A DNA stretch of 64,000 nt from Marinomonas polaris DSM 16579 (GTDB lineage Bacteria; Pseudomonadota; Gammaproteobacteria; Pseudomonadales; Marinomonadaceae): positions 62,001 to 126,000 of the forward strand of contig NZ_FQVF01000014.1 in assembly GCF_900129155.1 (NCBI RefSeq), written 5' to 3'. Numbering within the stretch: the stretch's first letter is position 1; every line of letters begins with the position of its first letter. Below the pieces are notes generated by a model. It searched no databases. It saw nothing but the letters and a program-made list of their open reading frames with translations, and was not told where the DNA came from. The position numbers and the translations under genes were made by a program. Positions 46,361 through 56,263 of this stretch are shown one piece after another.

Positions 46361-46406
46361 TGGGATAAAGTGTCGATAAGTGGGATATGGCAATGTTTCG
46401 TGGGAT
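46361..46406 (+). promoter_or_regulatory. MraZ box array
   Basis: TGGGAT occurs three times, at 46361, 46381 and 46401, exactly 20 bases apart. Degenerate TG-starting positions (TGTTA at 46351, TGTCG at 46371) fall between them on a 10-base grid. MraZ of E. coli binds TGGGA repeats with a 10-base period in the same location. Here the second repeat coincides with the ribosome binding site and the third lies inside the first codons of mraZ. Confidence 0.7.
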
Positions 46407-46848
46407 TCATCAGGTGAGTGTAGATGTGAAGGGGCGAATGTCGCTTCCGGCACGCTTACGCGATGATCTCGCCCAATATGATGACGATGGTGTGGTTGTG
46501 ACCATTGATCCTGTTTCTCGATGCTTGTTGCTCTATCCTTTATCTGAATGGGAATTGATTCAGCAAAAATTAGATAAGTTGCCCACGTTTCAGCCACAAG
46601 CTAGGCGTTTGCAGCGTCTTTTAGTGGGGCATGCGACTGATTTGGAAGTGGATAAAGCGGGTCGGATTTTGTTGCCTGCGCCACTGCGTGAATTTGCTCG
46701 GTTGGATAAAAAGTTAACGATTCTTGGCCAAGGTAAGAAGTTAGAAATTTGGAGCCAAGAAGAGTGGGAAGCGCAACGTGAAGATTATTTGTCCCAAGAT
46801 GCTCTTGCGGACTTACAAACTGAAACCATGATGGATATTTCTTTATGA
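46393..46848 (+). CDS. mraZ: Transcriptional regulator MraZ
   Basis: MraZ is the DNA-binding first gene of the dcw cluster and represses its own operon in E. coli. The 151-residue protein has two swapped-hairpin AbrB-like repeats (FRGIHQVSVDVKGRMSLPARLR and ATDLEVDKAGRILLPAPLREFA), each with the D-x-K-G/A-R motif. The ATG at 46393 gives the family MFRG start and lies 7 bases after GTGGGA; the ATG at 46387 is too close to it. The stop overlaps rsmH (ATGA). Confidence 0.95.
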   Translation: MFRGIHQVSVDVKGRMSLPARLRDDLAQYDDDGVVVTIDPVSRCLLLYPLSEWELIQQKLDKLPTFQPQARRLQRLLVGHATDLEVDKAGRILLPAPLREFARLDKKLTILGQGKKLEIWSQEEWEAQREDYLSQDALADLQTETMMDISL

Positions 46849-47783
46849 CAAAGACGATGGCAGAACACATAAGCGTCATGCTTAATGAGTCCGTCGATAT
46901 GCTAGTAACCGATACCAATGGTCTGTATGTCGATGGGACGTTTGGTCGCGGTGGGCATACTCGTTTGGTTTTGGATCGATTAGATAAAGGCCGTTTGCTT
47001 GGTTTTGATAAAGACCCTGTGGCGATTGGTCATGGCAAGTTGTTAGAGCAAGAAGATGCACGTTTTTCTATTGTGCAAGATAGCTTTGCAAACATGGCTG
47101 AACACATTACGGGTGTGTTTGGTGTTGATAGGGTCGATGGTGTGATGATGGATTTGGGTGTGTCTTCTCCTCAGATCGATGACGCCGAACGCGGTTTTAG
47201 TTTTATGAATGACGGTCCGCTTGATATGCGGATGAATCCTGACAAGGGTATAAGTGCTGCCCAGTGGATAGCCACTGTTAGCGAAAAAGATATGGCGGAT
47301 GTGATGTATCAGTATGGCGAAGAAAGATTCTCTCGTCGTATTGCAAAAGCTATCTGCGAATATCGTTCTCATACACCAATCTTAACAACGCTCCAGCTAT
47401 CAAAAATTATTGCTGAAGCGAATCCAGCTTGGGAAAAAGGCAAAAATCCAGCTACTCGGGCGTTCCAAGGTATTCGAATTTACATTAATAATGAATTGGG
47501 TGACTTGGAAATTGGTCTTGATGCTGCTGCGCAAGCTCTAAAAGTTGGTGGTCGATTAGCTGTTATCAGTTTTCATTCTCTTGAAGATCGTATCGTTAAA
47601 CGCTTTATGAAATTGCAAGCGAAAGGGCCTGAATTACCAAGACATTTGCCAATTCGAAATGCTCATCTTGATATTAAGTTTAAAACAGTCGGTAAGGCGA
47701 TTAAGCCATCTCAATCTGAAGTGAGTGAGAATGTTCGCTCTCGTAGTGCTGTCTTGCGCGTTTTGGAGCGGGTCAGTGATTAA
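46845..47783 (+). CDS. rsmH: 16S rRNA m4C1402 methyltransferase RsmH
   Basis: RsmH (MraW) methylates C1402 in the decoding centre of 16S rRNA. The 312-residue protein shows YVDGTFGRGGHTRLVLD (SAM binding), VDGVMMDLGVSSPQIDDAERGFSF, FQGIRIYINNELGDL and AVISFHSLEDRIVKRF. It overlaps mraZ by 4 bases at its start, and ftsL begins inside its last codons. Confidence 0.97.
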   Translation: MTKTMAEHISVMLNESVDMLVTDTNGLYVDGTFGRGGHTRLVLDRLDKGRLLGFDKDPVAIGHGKLLEQEDARFSIVQDSFANMAEHITGVFGVDRVDGVMMDLGVSSPQIDDAERGFSFMNDGPLDMRMNPDKGISAAQWIATVSEKDMADVMYQYGEERFSRRIAKAICEYRSHTPILTTLQLSKIIAEANPAWEKGKNPATRAFQGIRIYINNELGDLEIGLDAAAQALKVGGRLAVISFHSLEDRIVKRFMKLQAKGPELPRHLPIRNAHLDIKFKTVGKAIKPSQSEVSENVRSRSAVLRVLERVSD

Positions 47784-48054
47784 GGCTCGTTTTTCACCGT
47801 TAGTATTTGCTATCGGTGTTGTTGTTTTAGTGATTGTTTCAATTGCTGTTGTTATTCAGGTATACGATTTTAGGAAGGATTTCTCTTACCTTCAAACATT
47901 GAAGCAAGATGAAGTGGATTATGAAGTGAAATGGGGCCAGTTGCTTCTTGAACAAAGTGCACTAACCCAGCCAAGTCGCTTAGAGCAAGCGGCTATTAAA
48001 GATTTAAAAATGCACGCACCCTCTCAGGATGAATTGATAATAGTGAAACCATGA
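47776..48054 (+). CDS. ftsL: Cell division protein FtsL (GTG start)
   Basis: FtsL is a bitopic divisome protein that works with FtsB and FtsQ to activate FtsWI. The GTG at 47776 lies inside the end of rsmH, with GGAG at 47765-47768, and gives 92 residues. It has a short cytoplasmic tail, a helix (PLVFAIGVVVLVIVSIAVVIQVY) and a periplasmic leucine-zipper-like part ending in LEQAAIKDLKMHAPSQDELIIV. A longer frame start is possible but would not leave a normal tail. The stop overlaps ftsI (ATGA). Confidence 0.9.
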   Translation: MIKARFSPLVFAIGVVVLVIVSIAVVIQVYDFRKDFSYLQTLKQDEVDYEVKWGQLLLEQSALTQPSRLEQAAIKDLKMHAPSQDELIIVKP

Positions 48055-49814
48055 ATATTGAAGACAGTGTTCACACTCCAGGAAAATGGCGCTTTAGATT
48101 TGTATATGGCGTCGCTTTGTTATTGTTTCTTATTGCGGGCGGTCGACTATTTTATTTGACTGTTGTTGATAAGGCGTTTCTACAAAACCAAGGCGAGATG
48201 AGAGCTGTACGCACAGAAGCCATTCCGGCGACCCGAGGTATGATTCTGGATCGTCGTGGAGAGCCTTTGGCTGTTAGTACGCCAACTTGGACGATAATTG
48301 CTAATCCAAGAGCCTTATGGAAGCTTCCTCGAGATCCTTCTTTAAATATTGGCCCAGAGCAAGAGATTAAACGTCTAGCAGAAGTGATGGGGGTTGGTCG
48401 TGCTTGGCTACAAGAAAGATTTGAAGCTAATAAGACTCGTTCTTTTATGTATCTTCGACGTCAAATACCGCCTCATGAAGCTGATGCTATTATGGCGGCT
48501 AATGTTGTTGGGGTGAGTAAGACTAAAGAATATAAGCGTTTTTATCCTGCTGGTGAAGTGGCGTCTCATGTTGTTGGTTTTACCAATATCGATGACAAAG
48601 GTCAGGAGGGTATCGAACTTGCTTATGATCAAGCTTTAGAAGGTCAGCCTGGTCGTCGAAGCTATGTGAAGGATCTTACTGGCAATATCATTCGTGGTGT
48701 TGGTGTTGAAGAAGCAGAGCATCCGGGTGAAAATATTGAGCTAAGTATTGATCTTAGATTGCAGTATTTGGCTTATCGAGAGCTTAAAGCTGCAGTGACG
48801 GAGCATCGCGCTACGTCTGCATCGGCGGTGATTTTAGACGTTAAGACTGGTGAAATCTTAGCGATGGTTAATCAGCCATCTTATAATCCAAATGACCGTT
48901 CTAAACTGGAATATGAAGAGCTGCGCAATCGTGCTGTGATTGATTTGTTTGAACCAGGTTCTACCATGAAACCGTTCACTATTTCGGCGGCGTTGATGTC
49001 TGGTCAATATACGACAGAGACAACAATTGATACCTCTCCCGGTTATTTGCGCTTTGGTCGTTATACTATCCGAGATGCCGCCAATTACGGTGTAATCGAT
49101 TTTGAAAAGTTGCTAATTAAATCGAGTAACGTAGGGGCGTCGAAAATTGCTTTGTCTTTACCTCAGGATGCGGTATGGAATATTGATTATGAATTAGGTA
49201 TAGGTTCGCCTGTCGGAATTGGGTTTCCAGGAGAAGCATCCGGTGTTCTTCCGTCTCATCCTAAATGGCATCCATCTGAAATTGCTACTTTATCCTATGG
49301 TTACGGCTTGTCTGTGTCTACATTGCAGTTGGCACAGGCTTATATGGTCTTAGCGAATGATGGTTATCGTGTTCCAGTTACAATGTTTAAGCAGGATGCA
49401 CCGCCTGCTGGTAAGCAAGTGATTCCTCAAAAAGTGGCTCATGATGTTGTGAAGATGATGGAGTCTGTTGTGCAGCGAGGTTCTGGTAAAGCTGCGCAAA
49501 TCCCAGGTTATCGAGTCGCAGGCAAAACGGGAACTGTGCATAAAGTTGGTTCTAAAGGTTACGAATACGATCAATACATTGCCTTGTTTGCGGGGGTTGC
49601 GCCTGCGTCAAATCCTAGATTGGCAATGGTGGTAATGATTAATGATCCAAAAGGTCGTGAATATTATGGCGGTGAGGTTGCTGCGCCAGTATTTTCTCGC
49701 GTTATGGAAGGAGCGTTAACAACTCTGAATATTTATCCTGATTTGCCAGAAGGGCTCAGAGAAGTTCGTTTAGAGTCTAAAAAAGTTCCTTATCAAGTTG
49801 TACAGGGTGGTTAA
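48051..49814 (+). CDS. ftsI: Septal peptidoglycan transpeptidase FtsI (PBP3)
   Basis: FtsI crosslinks septal peptidoglycan with FtsW. The 587-residue protein has an N-terminal membrane helix (FVYGVALLLFLIAGGRLFYL), a pedestal domain starting TRGMILDRRGEPLAVS, and the penicillin-binding domain. Catalytic motifs are STMK at 304-307, SSN at 358-360 and KTG at 492-494. There is no lipobox. It overlaps ftsL by 4 bases and ends directly before murE. Confidence 0.96.
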   Translation: MNIEDSVHTPGKWRFRFVYGVALLLFLIAGGRLFYLTVVDKAFLQNQGEMRAVRTEAIPATRGMILDRRGEPLAVSTPTWTIIANPRALWKLPRDPSLNIGPEQEIKRLAEVMGVGRAWLQERFEANKTRSFMYLRRQIPPHEADAIMAANVVGVSKTKEYKRFYPAGEVASHVVGFTNIDDKGQEGIELAYDQALEGQPGRRSYVKDLTGNIIRGVGVEEAEHPGENIELSIDLRLQYLAYRELKAAVTEHRATSASAVILDVKTGEILAMVNQPSYNPNDRSKLEYEELRNRAVIDLFEPGSTMKPFTISAALMSGQYTTETTIDTSPGYLRFGRYTIRDAANYGVIDFEKLLIKSSNVGASKIALSLPQDAVWNIDYELGIGSPVGIGFPGEASGVLPSHPKWHPSEIATLSYGYGLSVSTLQLAQAYMVLANDGYRVPVTMFKQDAPPAGKQVIPQKVAHDVVKMMESVVQRGSGKAAQIPGYRVAGKTGTVHKVGSKGYEYDQYIALFAGVAPASNPRLAMVVMINDPKGREYYGGEVAAPVFSRVMEGALTTLNIYPDLPEGLREVRLESKKVPYQVVQGG

Positions 49815-51281
49815 ATGGGGCAAATAACACATGCTCAACTGCTTAATTTGGCGGGTTATTCTTTGGAGGATAACTCGCATTCTGCTTTATATAACCATCT
49901 GGAAACTGACAGTCGCAAAGTGGGTCGGGAAGGTGTTTTTTTTGCTTTGCCTGGTGTAACTTCAAATGGCTGGGAATATTTAGATGATGTCATTGAGCTA
50001 GGTTGTAAGATCGCGGTTGTTCCTTCTGAATTAAATTTGCAGCGTGATGATATTGAACTTGTTTCTGTTGCTAACCCAGCTGAGCTGTTAATTACTTGTT
50101 TACATAGTTTTTTTGGTCGTATGCCGCAGCGTATGGTGGCAGTGACTGGCACCAATGGCAAATCTTCTATTTGTTTTTATATTGCTCAGCTCGCTAAATA
50201 TATTGGCTTTTCGAGTGGGTTGGTTGGTACTTTTGGTGTTGGGCCTTTGGACCGTTTGACAGAAGCTAAGCAAACGACACCTGATCTTCTCTCTTTACAT
50301 CTCACTTTGATGAAAATGGCTGAAATAGGCGTCGATTTTGTTGCTTTTGAGGCGTCGTCGCACGCTTTAGATCAGGGGCGTATTGAAGGCGTTCCTTTTC
50401 AAACCGCTGTATTTTCAAATCTTTCTCGTGATCATCTCGATTATCATGGCGATATGAATTCCTACGCTTTAGCTAAGCAGCGTTTGTTTGCTTTTGATAG
50501 TTTATCTCATTCCATATTTTGTCTTGATGATAGTTATGCTGGTTTTATGGCGGAAGCTGCGGCTGGTTCGAGTCGCCATTATTATAGTGAGCAAAACTCG
50601 CAAGCTGATTTTTATGTGAAGCAGTTAGTGTTGGAGCCGGCAGGTTGTAGATTTATTTTGTGTCACCCGGAAGGTGAAACTCCCGTATTTTTGCCATTGT
50701 TAGGGCGTTTTAATGTGCAGAATGCCCTAGCTGCTTTAGTAAGTCTTTGGTATGAGGTAAGAGATAAATCGACCTTAATAAACGGTCTCTCTACATTAAG
50801 TGGTGCGCCTGGTCGTATGGATAAGGTTGAGTTACCAAATGCCCCTCTTGTCGTTGTTGATTTTGCGCACACTGCCGATGCTTTGGGAGTCGCTTTGCAG
50901 GCATTAAAAGAGCATACGAATGGTCGATTAATCTGTGTGTTTGGTTGTGGTGGTGATAGAGATCGAGGTAAACGACCTCTAATGATGGCGGCAGCTATGC
51001 AAAATGCTGATTACGTATGGTTAACATCAGATAATCCTCGTACTGAATCCATAGAGCAAATATTTTCTGATGTCTTAGCGCAAACAAACGAGGATGAGGC
51101 ATTTAGTTTTGAGCCTGATCGTCGAGCGGCTATTCGTCAGGCCGTTTTGTCGGCTGGACCTAATGATGTGGTTCTTATTGCTGGAAAAGGACATGAAACT
51201 TATCAGGATGTTCAGGGTGTTAAACATCATTTCAATGACAAAGAAGAGGCGCTGAGAGCGTTGGAGGCTTATGTTAATTAA
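49815..51281 (+). CDS. murE: UDP-MurNAc-tripeptide synthetase (meso-DAP adding) MurE
   Basis: MurE adds the third residue of the stem peptide. The P-loop GTNGKSSICFYIAQL, the SSHALDQGR region and the DNPRTE motif near the C-terminus are visible. DNPR is the signature of enzymes that use meso-diaminopimelate rather than lysine. Length is 488 residues. It begins with no gap after ftsI and overlaps murF by 11 bases. Confidence 0.95.
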   Translation: MGQITHAQLLNLAGYSLEDNSHSALYNHLETDSRKVGREGVFFALPGVTSNGWEYLDDVIELGCKIAVVPSELNLQRDDIELVSVANPAELLITCLHSFFGRMPQRMVAVTGTNGKSSICFYIAQLAKYIGFSSGLVGTFGVGPLDRLTEAKQTTPDLLSLHLTLMKMAEIGVDFVAFEASSHALDQGRIEGVPFQTAVFSNLSRDHLDYHGDMNSYALAKQRLFAFDSLSHSIFCLDDSYAGFMAEAAAGSSRHYYSEQNSQADFYVKQLVLEPAGCRFILCHPEGETPVFLPLLGRFNVQNALAALVSLWYEVRDKSTLINGLSTLSGAPGRMDKVELPNAPLVVVDFAHTADALGVALQALKEHTNGRLICVFGCGGDRDRGKRPLMMAAAMQNADYVWLTSDNPRTESIEQIFSDVLAQTNEDEAFSFEPDRRAAIRQAVLSAGPNDVVLIAGKGHETYQDVQGVKHHFNDKEEALRALEAYVN

Positions 51282-52617
51282 CCTTACTCTTTCAGATATC
51301 GCCGAAGCTTGCGGCGGCCAACTTATCGGTGAAAATTGCGTGTTAAATGCAGTTATTACTGATACAAGGAAAATAACTTCAGGCTGTGTCTTCGTTGCCT
51401 TAAAAGGTGAGCGTTTTGATGGACATGATTATATAGGGCAAGCGGTTCAAGAAGGTGCTGTTGGTGTTGTCTCTGATCGAGATGTTGATGCGCCTAATTA
51501 TGTTAAAGTTGTGGACACCACATTAGCTTATGGTGTGATTGCTCGCTTGATTCGGGATGCCTTTAAGGGACCTGTTGTATGCATTACAGGCAGTAATGGT
51601 AAAACAACCGTAAAAGATTGGTTGGCTCAGTCCCTTACGGATAAAAATGTGTTAAAAACACGCGCCAATTTGAACAATCAAATAGGTGTGCCACAAACGC
51701 TTCTTGAGTTAGATGCTGATCACGATGTTGCAGTCATAGAGGCGGGGACTAGTTTTACTGGCGAAATTCCTCTGTTGGCTAAGATTGCGTTTCCAGACAT
51801 CGTTATATTGACGAATGCCAGTGGAAGTCATTTTGAAGGATTGGGTGGTATTGAGGATATTGCAAAAGAAAAAGGAGCGTTGATTTCTGGCTCCTCGCCC
51901 AATGCTAGCATAATTCTAAATGCTGATGATGAGTACTTCGATTATTGGTGTAGTTTAGCTGGAGATCGTCAGGTTTATTCTTTTGGATTTACTGAATCTG
52001 CCGATCTTTATGTGTCTGATATTGAGTTGAGTGCTGAGTCTAGTTTAGCTGTGTTTAATTACAATGGGGGAGCTCAATCCGTCTCTATTGCTGGTGCTGG
52101 AAAGCATCAAATTGCAAACGGTATGGCCGTTGTTTTGGCTATGTTAGTAATGGGGATTGATTTTAAACAAGCGGCTGATAAATTAGCCACCCCTGTGCTA
52201 GTTTCTGGACGATTAGAGCGGCTTAAAGCAAAAAATGGCGCTCTATTAATCAATGATTGTTACAATGCCAGCCCAGCGTCTGTTGAGGCGGCTATTGATG
52301 TTCTTGCAATTCAGCCAGTAGAAGAAACTTGGTTGATTTTAGGGGCTTTAGCTGAGCTTGGTGCTCAAAGAGATGACATTCATCATGGCTTAGGGGTATA
52401 TGCTAAAAACAAAGGGATTTCGTGTTTGATTTGTGTCGGTCCCGTAGCGAGTATTGCTGGTGCTGCTTTTAGAAGTGAAGGTGGTAACGCTATTTTTTGT
52501 AATACTCATAATGAAGCGGCGACAGTAGTTCGTCCGCTAGATAAAAAACACGCTATTTTAGTCAAAGGTTCTCGTTCGGCTAAAATGGAAAATGTCATTG
52601 AAGCACTAATTAATTAG
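51271..52617 (+). CDS. murF: UDP-MurNAc-tripeptide D-alanyl-D-alanine ligase MurF
   Basis: MurF adds D-Ala-D-Ala to the UDP-MurNAc tripeptide. The 448-residue protein has the Mur ligase P-loop [30 protein letters not shown], and the C-terminal [23 protein letters not shown] inside the murE end precedes the ATG. The 11-base overlap with murE indicates translational coupling. Confidence 0.96.
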   Translation: MLINLTLSDIAEACGGQLIGENCVLNAVITDTRKITSGCVFVALKGERFDGHDYIGQAVQEGAVGVVSDRDVDAPNYVKVVDTTLAYGVIARLIRDAFKGPVVCITGSNGKTTVKDWLAQSLTDKNVLKTRANLNNQIGVPQTLLELDADHDVAVIEAGTSFTGEIPLLAKIAFPDIVILTNASGSHFEGLGGIEDIAKEKGALISGSSPNASIILNADDEYFDYWCSLAGDRQVYSFGFTESADLYVSDIELSAESSLAVFNYNGGAQSVSIAGAGKHQIANGMAVVLAMLVMGIDFKQAADKLATPVLVSGRLERLKAKNGALLINDCYNASPASVEAAIDVLAIQPVEETWLILGALAELGAQRDDIHHGLGVYAKNKGISCLICVGPVASIAGAAFRSEGGNAIFCNTHNEAATVVRPLDKKHAILVKGSRSAKMENVIEALIN

Positions 52618-52631
52618 GATATTCCTTACCA

Positions 52632-53714
52632 ATGTTACTTCTGTTAACGGCTTATTTAAGTAAATATCATACATTTTTTACGGTATTTAATTACTTGTCT
52701 CTGCGCGCCATTTTAGGTGTTCTCACTGCATTGGCTATTTCTCTATTAGTTGGCAATAAGGTTATTGTTTTGTTGCAGCGCTTGCAAATTGGTCAGGCGG
52801 TTCGCAGTGATGGGCCTCAAACGCATTTAGCGAAAGCTGGAACGCCAACTATGGGTGGCGCGCTTATTATTTTTTCGATTTCTGTTAGTACTCTTTTGTG
52901 GGGTGATTTGCGTAATCAATACGTTTGGGTTGTTTTATTGGTTATGTTGGCATTCGGTGTTGTTGGCTGGGTTGATGATTATCGAAAAGTAGTGGAGAAA
53001 AATCCACGAGGTCTTCCTGGTCGATGGAAATATTTTTGGCAGAGTGTGTTTGGTTTGGCTGCTGCGTTTTATTTGTATTACACCGCAAGCACGCCTGCTG
53101 AAACAGCCTTAATTGTGCCTCTTTTTAAAGATGTTGCGATCCCTTTGGGTATGTTTTTTATTGTGCTGACTTATTTCGTTATTGTCGGTACAAGTAATGC
53201 AGTAAATTTAACCGATGGACTGGATGGTTTGGCGATTCTACCAACCGTGTTGGTGGGTGGTGCTCTTGGTGTGTTTGCTTATTTGACCGGTAATATTCGA
53301 TTTGCTGATTATCTGCTTATCCCTTATGTACATGGTTCCGGTGAGTTGCTGGTGTTTTGTGCCGCTCTTGCTGGGGCTGGTTTGGGTTTTTTATGGTTTA
53401 ACACTTACCCTGCACAAATTTTTATGGGTGATGTGGGGTCTTTGGCTTTAGGTGCTGCGTTGGGAACAATTGCGGTTATTGTTCGCCAAGAATTAGTTTT
53501 GTTTATTATGGGCGGCGTTTTTGTAATGGAAACGGTGTCGGTTATTTTGCAGGTTGCTTCTTACAAGTTAACTAAGCGAAGAATATTTAGAATGGCGCCG
53601 ATTCATCATCATTTTGAATTAAAAGGTTGGGCTGAACCTAAAGTGATTGTGCGTTTTTGGATCATCACTGTTTGTCTTGTTTTAGTAGGTTTTGCCACCT
53701 TAAAAGTACGTTAG
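52632..53714 (+). CDS. mraY: Phospho-N-acetylmuramoyl-pentapeptide transferase MraY
   Basis: MraY transfers phospho-MurNAc-pentapeptide to undecaprenyl phosphate to form lipid I. The 360-residue membrane enzyme has about ten helices. Its motifs include [12 protein letters not shown], the aspartate pair in [24 protein letters not shown] and the cytoplasmic [22 protein letters not shown]. It lies between murF and murD in the standard order. Confidence 0.97.
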   Translation: MLLLLTAYLSKYHTFFTVFNYLSLRAILGVLTALAISLLVGNKVIVLLQRLQIGQAVRSDGPQTHLAKAGTPTMGGALIIFSISVSTLLWGDLRNQYVWVVLLVMLAFGVVGWVDDYRKVVEKNPRGLPGRWKYFWQSVFGLAAAFYLYYTASTPAETALIVPLFKDVAIPLGMFFIVLTYFVIVGTSNAVNLTDGLDGLAILPTVLVGGALGVFAYLTGNIRFADYLLIPYVHGSGELLVFCAALAGAGLGFLWFNTYPAQIFMGDVGSLALGAALGTIAVIVRQELVLFIMGGVFVMETVSVILQVASYKLTKRRIFRMAPIHHHFELKGWAEPKVIVRFWIITVCLVLVGFATLKVR

Positions 53715-53723
53715 GAGTTTTGC

Positions 53724-55073
53724 ATGTCGTTGATCGGGTCAGATCGGGTAAGAGCCGTTGTAGGCTTGGGTGCGACAGGCTTGTCTTGCGTACGCTTTTT
53801 AGCTAGCAAGGGAATTGAGTTTTATGTGGTGGATTCTCGTGATAATCCACCAGGATTGGAGCAGGCGAAAGAGTTTTGTTCGCAAGAGCGAATTTTCACG
53901 GGCGATTTAGAAGTGCTTGAAACCCTTGGTGTAACGGAGTTGTTCGTTAGTCCTGGGGTTGCTTTGCGCACACCTGTTCTGGCTCGCTTGGCTGAACGTG
54001 GTGTTGCGATGCGCGGCGATATCGATTTGTTTCGTGATTATGTCAATGCGCCTTTTGTTGCGATTACCGGATCTAATGCCAAAAGTACAGTCACAACATT
54101 GGTAGCTTTGTTACTTCAGGCTTGCGGAAAAAATGCCATAGCGGGCGGTAATTTAGGCTTGCCTGCATTGGATCTACTTTCTCCAAATGCCGATTTTTAT
54201 GTGCTTGAGTTATCTAGCTTTCAGCTTGAAACAACACACGCACTGCAGGCCGATCTGGCCTGTCTTCTTAATGTCTCCGAAGATCATATGGATCGTTACA
54301 AAGATCTTTATGAGTATCAACGCGTCAAGCAAAAAGTCTATCGAGGTTGTAAAACTGCCGTTTGTAACAAGCAAGACATCTTAACGGCGCCATTGCTGGC
54401 TGAAGGTGTTCCTGTTCGTGCATTTACAACAAAAAGTCCTGATTTAAAAGAGTATGGTATGCTCAAAGATGGTGATGGGGCTTGGTTGTGTAAGGGTGTT
54501 GAGCGGCTTTATCACACGTCACAAATTGCTTTGAAGGGCTCTCATAATCACGCCAATGTGTTGGCGGCTCTAGCTATGCTTGAATTGCTGGGCGTGGATG
54601 TTCTGTCTGAGGCAGTAGGAAAGGTACTGAAAGAGTTTGGTGGTTTGCCTCATCGTTGTGAAACGGTTCGGGTTCTTAATGGCGTGACTTATATTAATGA
54701 TTCAAAAGGCACCAATGTTGGCGCGACGTTAGCTGCGCTTCAGGGGCTTGGATCGGCTGCTAATAAAAATATTTTACTTATTGCTGGCGGTGAAGGAAAG
54801 GGTGCGGATTTTCGTGCTCTTGCTAAACCCGTAAAGGATCTAGTGCGCACTGTTTATTTGTTTGGAAAAGATGCCGATCGTATTGCTGAAATTTTGCCTT
54901 CAGACACTGAAGTTAAGCACTTTGATACGTTAGACCAAATTGTGGCTAGTATTGGGCAGGATAGTAAAGAGGGGGAGATAATTTTATTTTCGCCAGCTTG
55001 TGCCAGTTTAGATATGTATAAAAACTATGAAATGCGCGGCGCGCATTTTGCCAGTTTGGTTGCTGAGTTATGA
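53724..55073 (+). CDS. murD: UDP-MurNAc-L-alanine:D-glutamate ligase MurD
   Basis: MurD adds D-glutamate. The 449-residue protein has an N-terminal Rossmann-like domain (VVGLGATGLSCVRFLASKG), the central P-loop ITGSNAKSTVTTLV and a C-terminal domain starting near LPHRCETVR. The P-loop has alanine (SNAKST) instead of the usual glycine (NGKST); Pseudomonas MurD shows the same variation as I recall. AGGAG precedes the ATG. The stop overlaps ftsW by 4 bases. Confidence 0.96.
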   Translation: MSLIGSDRVRAVVGLGATGLSCVRFLASKGIEFYVVDSRDNPPGLEQAKEFCSQERIFTGDLEVLETLGVTELFVSPGVALRTPVLARLAERGVAMRGDIDLFRDYVNAPFVAITGSNAKSTVTTLVALLLQACGKNAIAGGNLGLPALDLLSPNADFYVLELSSFQLETTHALQADLACLLNVSEDHMDRYKDLYEYQRVKQKVYRGCKTAVCNKQDILTAPLLAEGVPVRAFTTKSPDLKEYGMLKDGDGAWLCKGVERLYHTSQIALKGSHNHANVLAALAMLELLGVDVLSEAVGKVLKEFGGLPHRCETVRVLNGVTYINDSKGTNVGATLAALQGLGSAANKNILLIAGGEGKGADFRALAKPVKDLVRTVYLFGKDADRIAEILPSDTEVKHFDTLDQIVASIGQDSKEGEIILFSPACASLDMYKNYEMRGAHFASLVAEL

Positions 55074-56263
55074 CATGGTTGAAAATATTTGACCGAGTGT
55101 CTCTTCGTGAATTTGCTCAAGTTGATGCTGTTTTTGTTGCTGCTGTTGTTTCTATTTTGGCGCTAGGGATGGTTATGGTCTCTAGTGCGTCTATCTCTAT
55201 TTCTGAAACTATCCATGGTCAACCCTATTTTTTTATGGTGAGGCAGGGTTTATATCTCGCTATTGGGCTGGTATTTGGTTGGGTGTTATTGTCTCTGCCA
55301 ACGCATCAACTGCAAAAATGGGGTATTTTGATGATGGGCTTGTCTCTCATTTTACTTATTCTTGTGCTTATGCCTGGAATTGGAAAAAGTGTTAATGGTA
55401 GTCGTCGTTGGATTAATTTGGTGGTATTTAACCTTCAGGCCTCGGAAGTCGCTAAAGTTTGTATGGTGGTTTATGTTTCTGGTTATCTAGTGCGAAGAGC
55501 TGACCGTGTTAGAGAGGGTTGGGTCGGCTTCGTTCTTCCGCTCTGTCTTTGTAGTATTTTTCTTTTGTTTTTGCTTTTTGAACCAGATTTTGGTGCGTCT
55601 GTAGTATTGCTAGGTACAGTGATGGTGTTGCTGTTTTTGGGCGGCGCACCCTTGTATCAGTTTTTACTTTTAATGGTTGGTGCCGTTTCAATGTTGGGCG
55701 TTGTTGCCATTTCTGAAAGTTATCGCTTAAAGCGTTTGATGAATTTTATAGACCCGTGGGCAGATCCTTTTAATGAAGGGTATCAGCTTAGTCAGGCTTT
55801 AATCGCTTATGGTCGTGGCGAGTGGTTTGGTTTGGGGTTGGGAAACAGTGTTCAAAAGCTATCTTATCTGCCTGAAGCTCATACAGACTTTGTGTTTTCT
55901 ATTTGGGTTGAAGAAACGGGCATGTTTGGCGGTTTGTTGTTGATATGTTTGTTTGCGCTAATGGTTGCTCGCGCCTTTAAAATTGGTCGTCAAGCCATGA
56001 CGTTATCTCGACCTTTTGCTGCTTATATGTGTTTTGGTTTTTCAATTCTTATTTTGGCTCAAGTTATTATCAATATAGGTGTAAATACCGGCTTTTTGCC
56101 TACTAAGGGGCTTACTTTGCCATTAATCAGTTATGGCGGCAGTAGCCTGATAATTACCTTGGGGAGTTTGTTTGTTGTAGCGCGTGTCGATATTGAGAAT
56201 AGACGGGCTGAGAAAGGTGATGGCTCTGGTGAGTCGATGAAAATGAAAGAGAGTACAAAATGA
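55070..56263 (+). CDS. ftsW: Lipid II polymerase FtsW
   Basis: FtsW is the SEDS-family glycosyltransferase of the divisome and works with FtsI. The 397-residue protein has about ten helices with SEDS motifs: GIGKSVNGSRRWINL, FEPDFGASVVLLGT, the catalytic aspartate loop near INFIDPWADPFNEGYQLSQ and LPEAHTDFVFS. ISYGGSSL follows near the end. Its start and stop overlap murD and murG by 4 bases each. Confidence 0.96.
   Translation: MTWLKIFDRVSLREFAQVDAVFVAAVVSILALGMVMVSSASISISETIHGQPYFFMVRQGLYLAIGLVFGWVLLSLPTHQLQKWGILMMGLSLILLILVLMPGIGKSVNGSRRWINLVVFNLQASEVAKVCMVVYVSGYLVRRADRVREGWVGFVLPLCLCSIFLLFLLFEPDFGASVVLLGTVMVLLFLGGAPLYQFLLLMVGAVSMLGVVAISESYRLKRLMNFIDPWADPFNEGYQLSQALIAYGRGEWFGLGLGNSVQKLSYLPEAHTDFVFSIWVEETGMFGGLLLICLFALMVARAFKIGRQAMTLSRPFAAYMCFGFSILILAQVIINIGVNTGFLPTKGLTLPLISYGGSSLIITLGSLFVVARVDIENRRAEKGDGSGESMKMKESTK

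Noticed and set aside
46226-46417. 63-codon hydrophobic frame between rnpB and mraZ
   Set aside because: Its hydrophobicity comes from T-rich DNA, it has no ribosome binding site and it runs into mraZ in another frame.
53724-55073. Damaged P-loop in MurD (alanine in place of glycine)
   Set aside because: The SNAKST variant is, as I recall, normal in Pseudomonas-type MurD, and the rest of the enzyme is intact.
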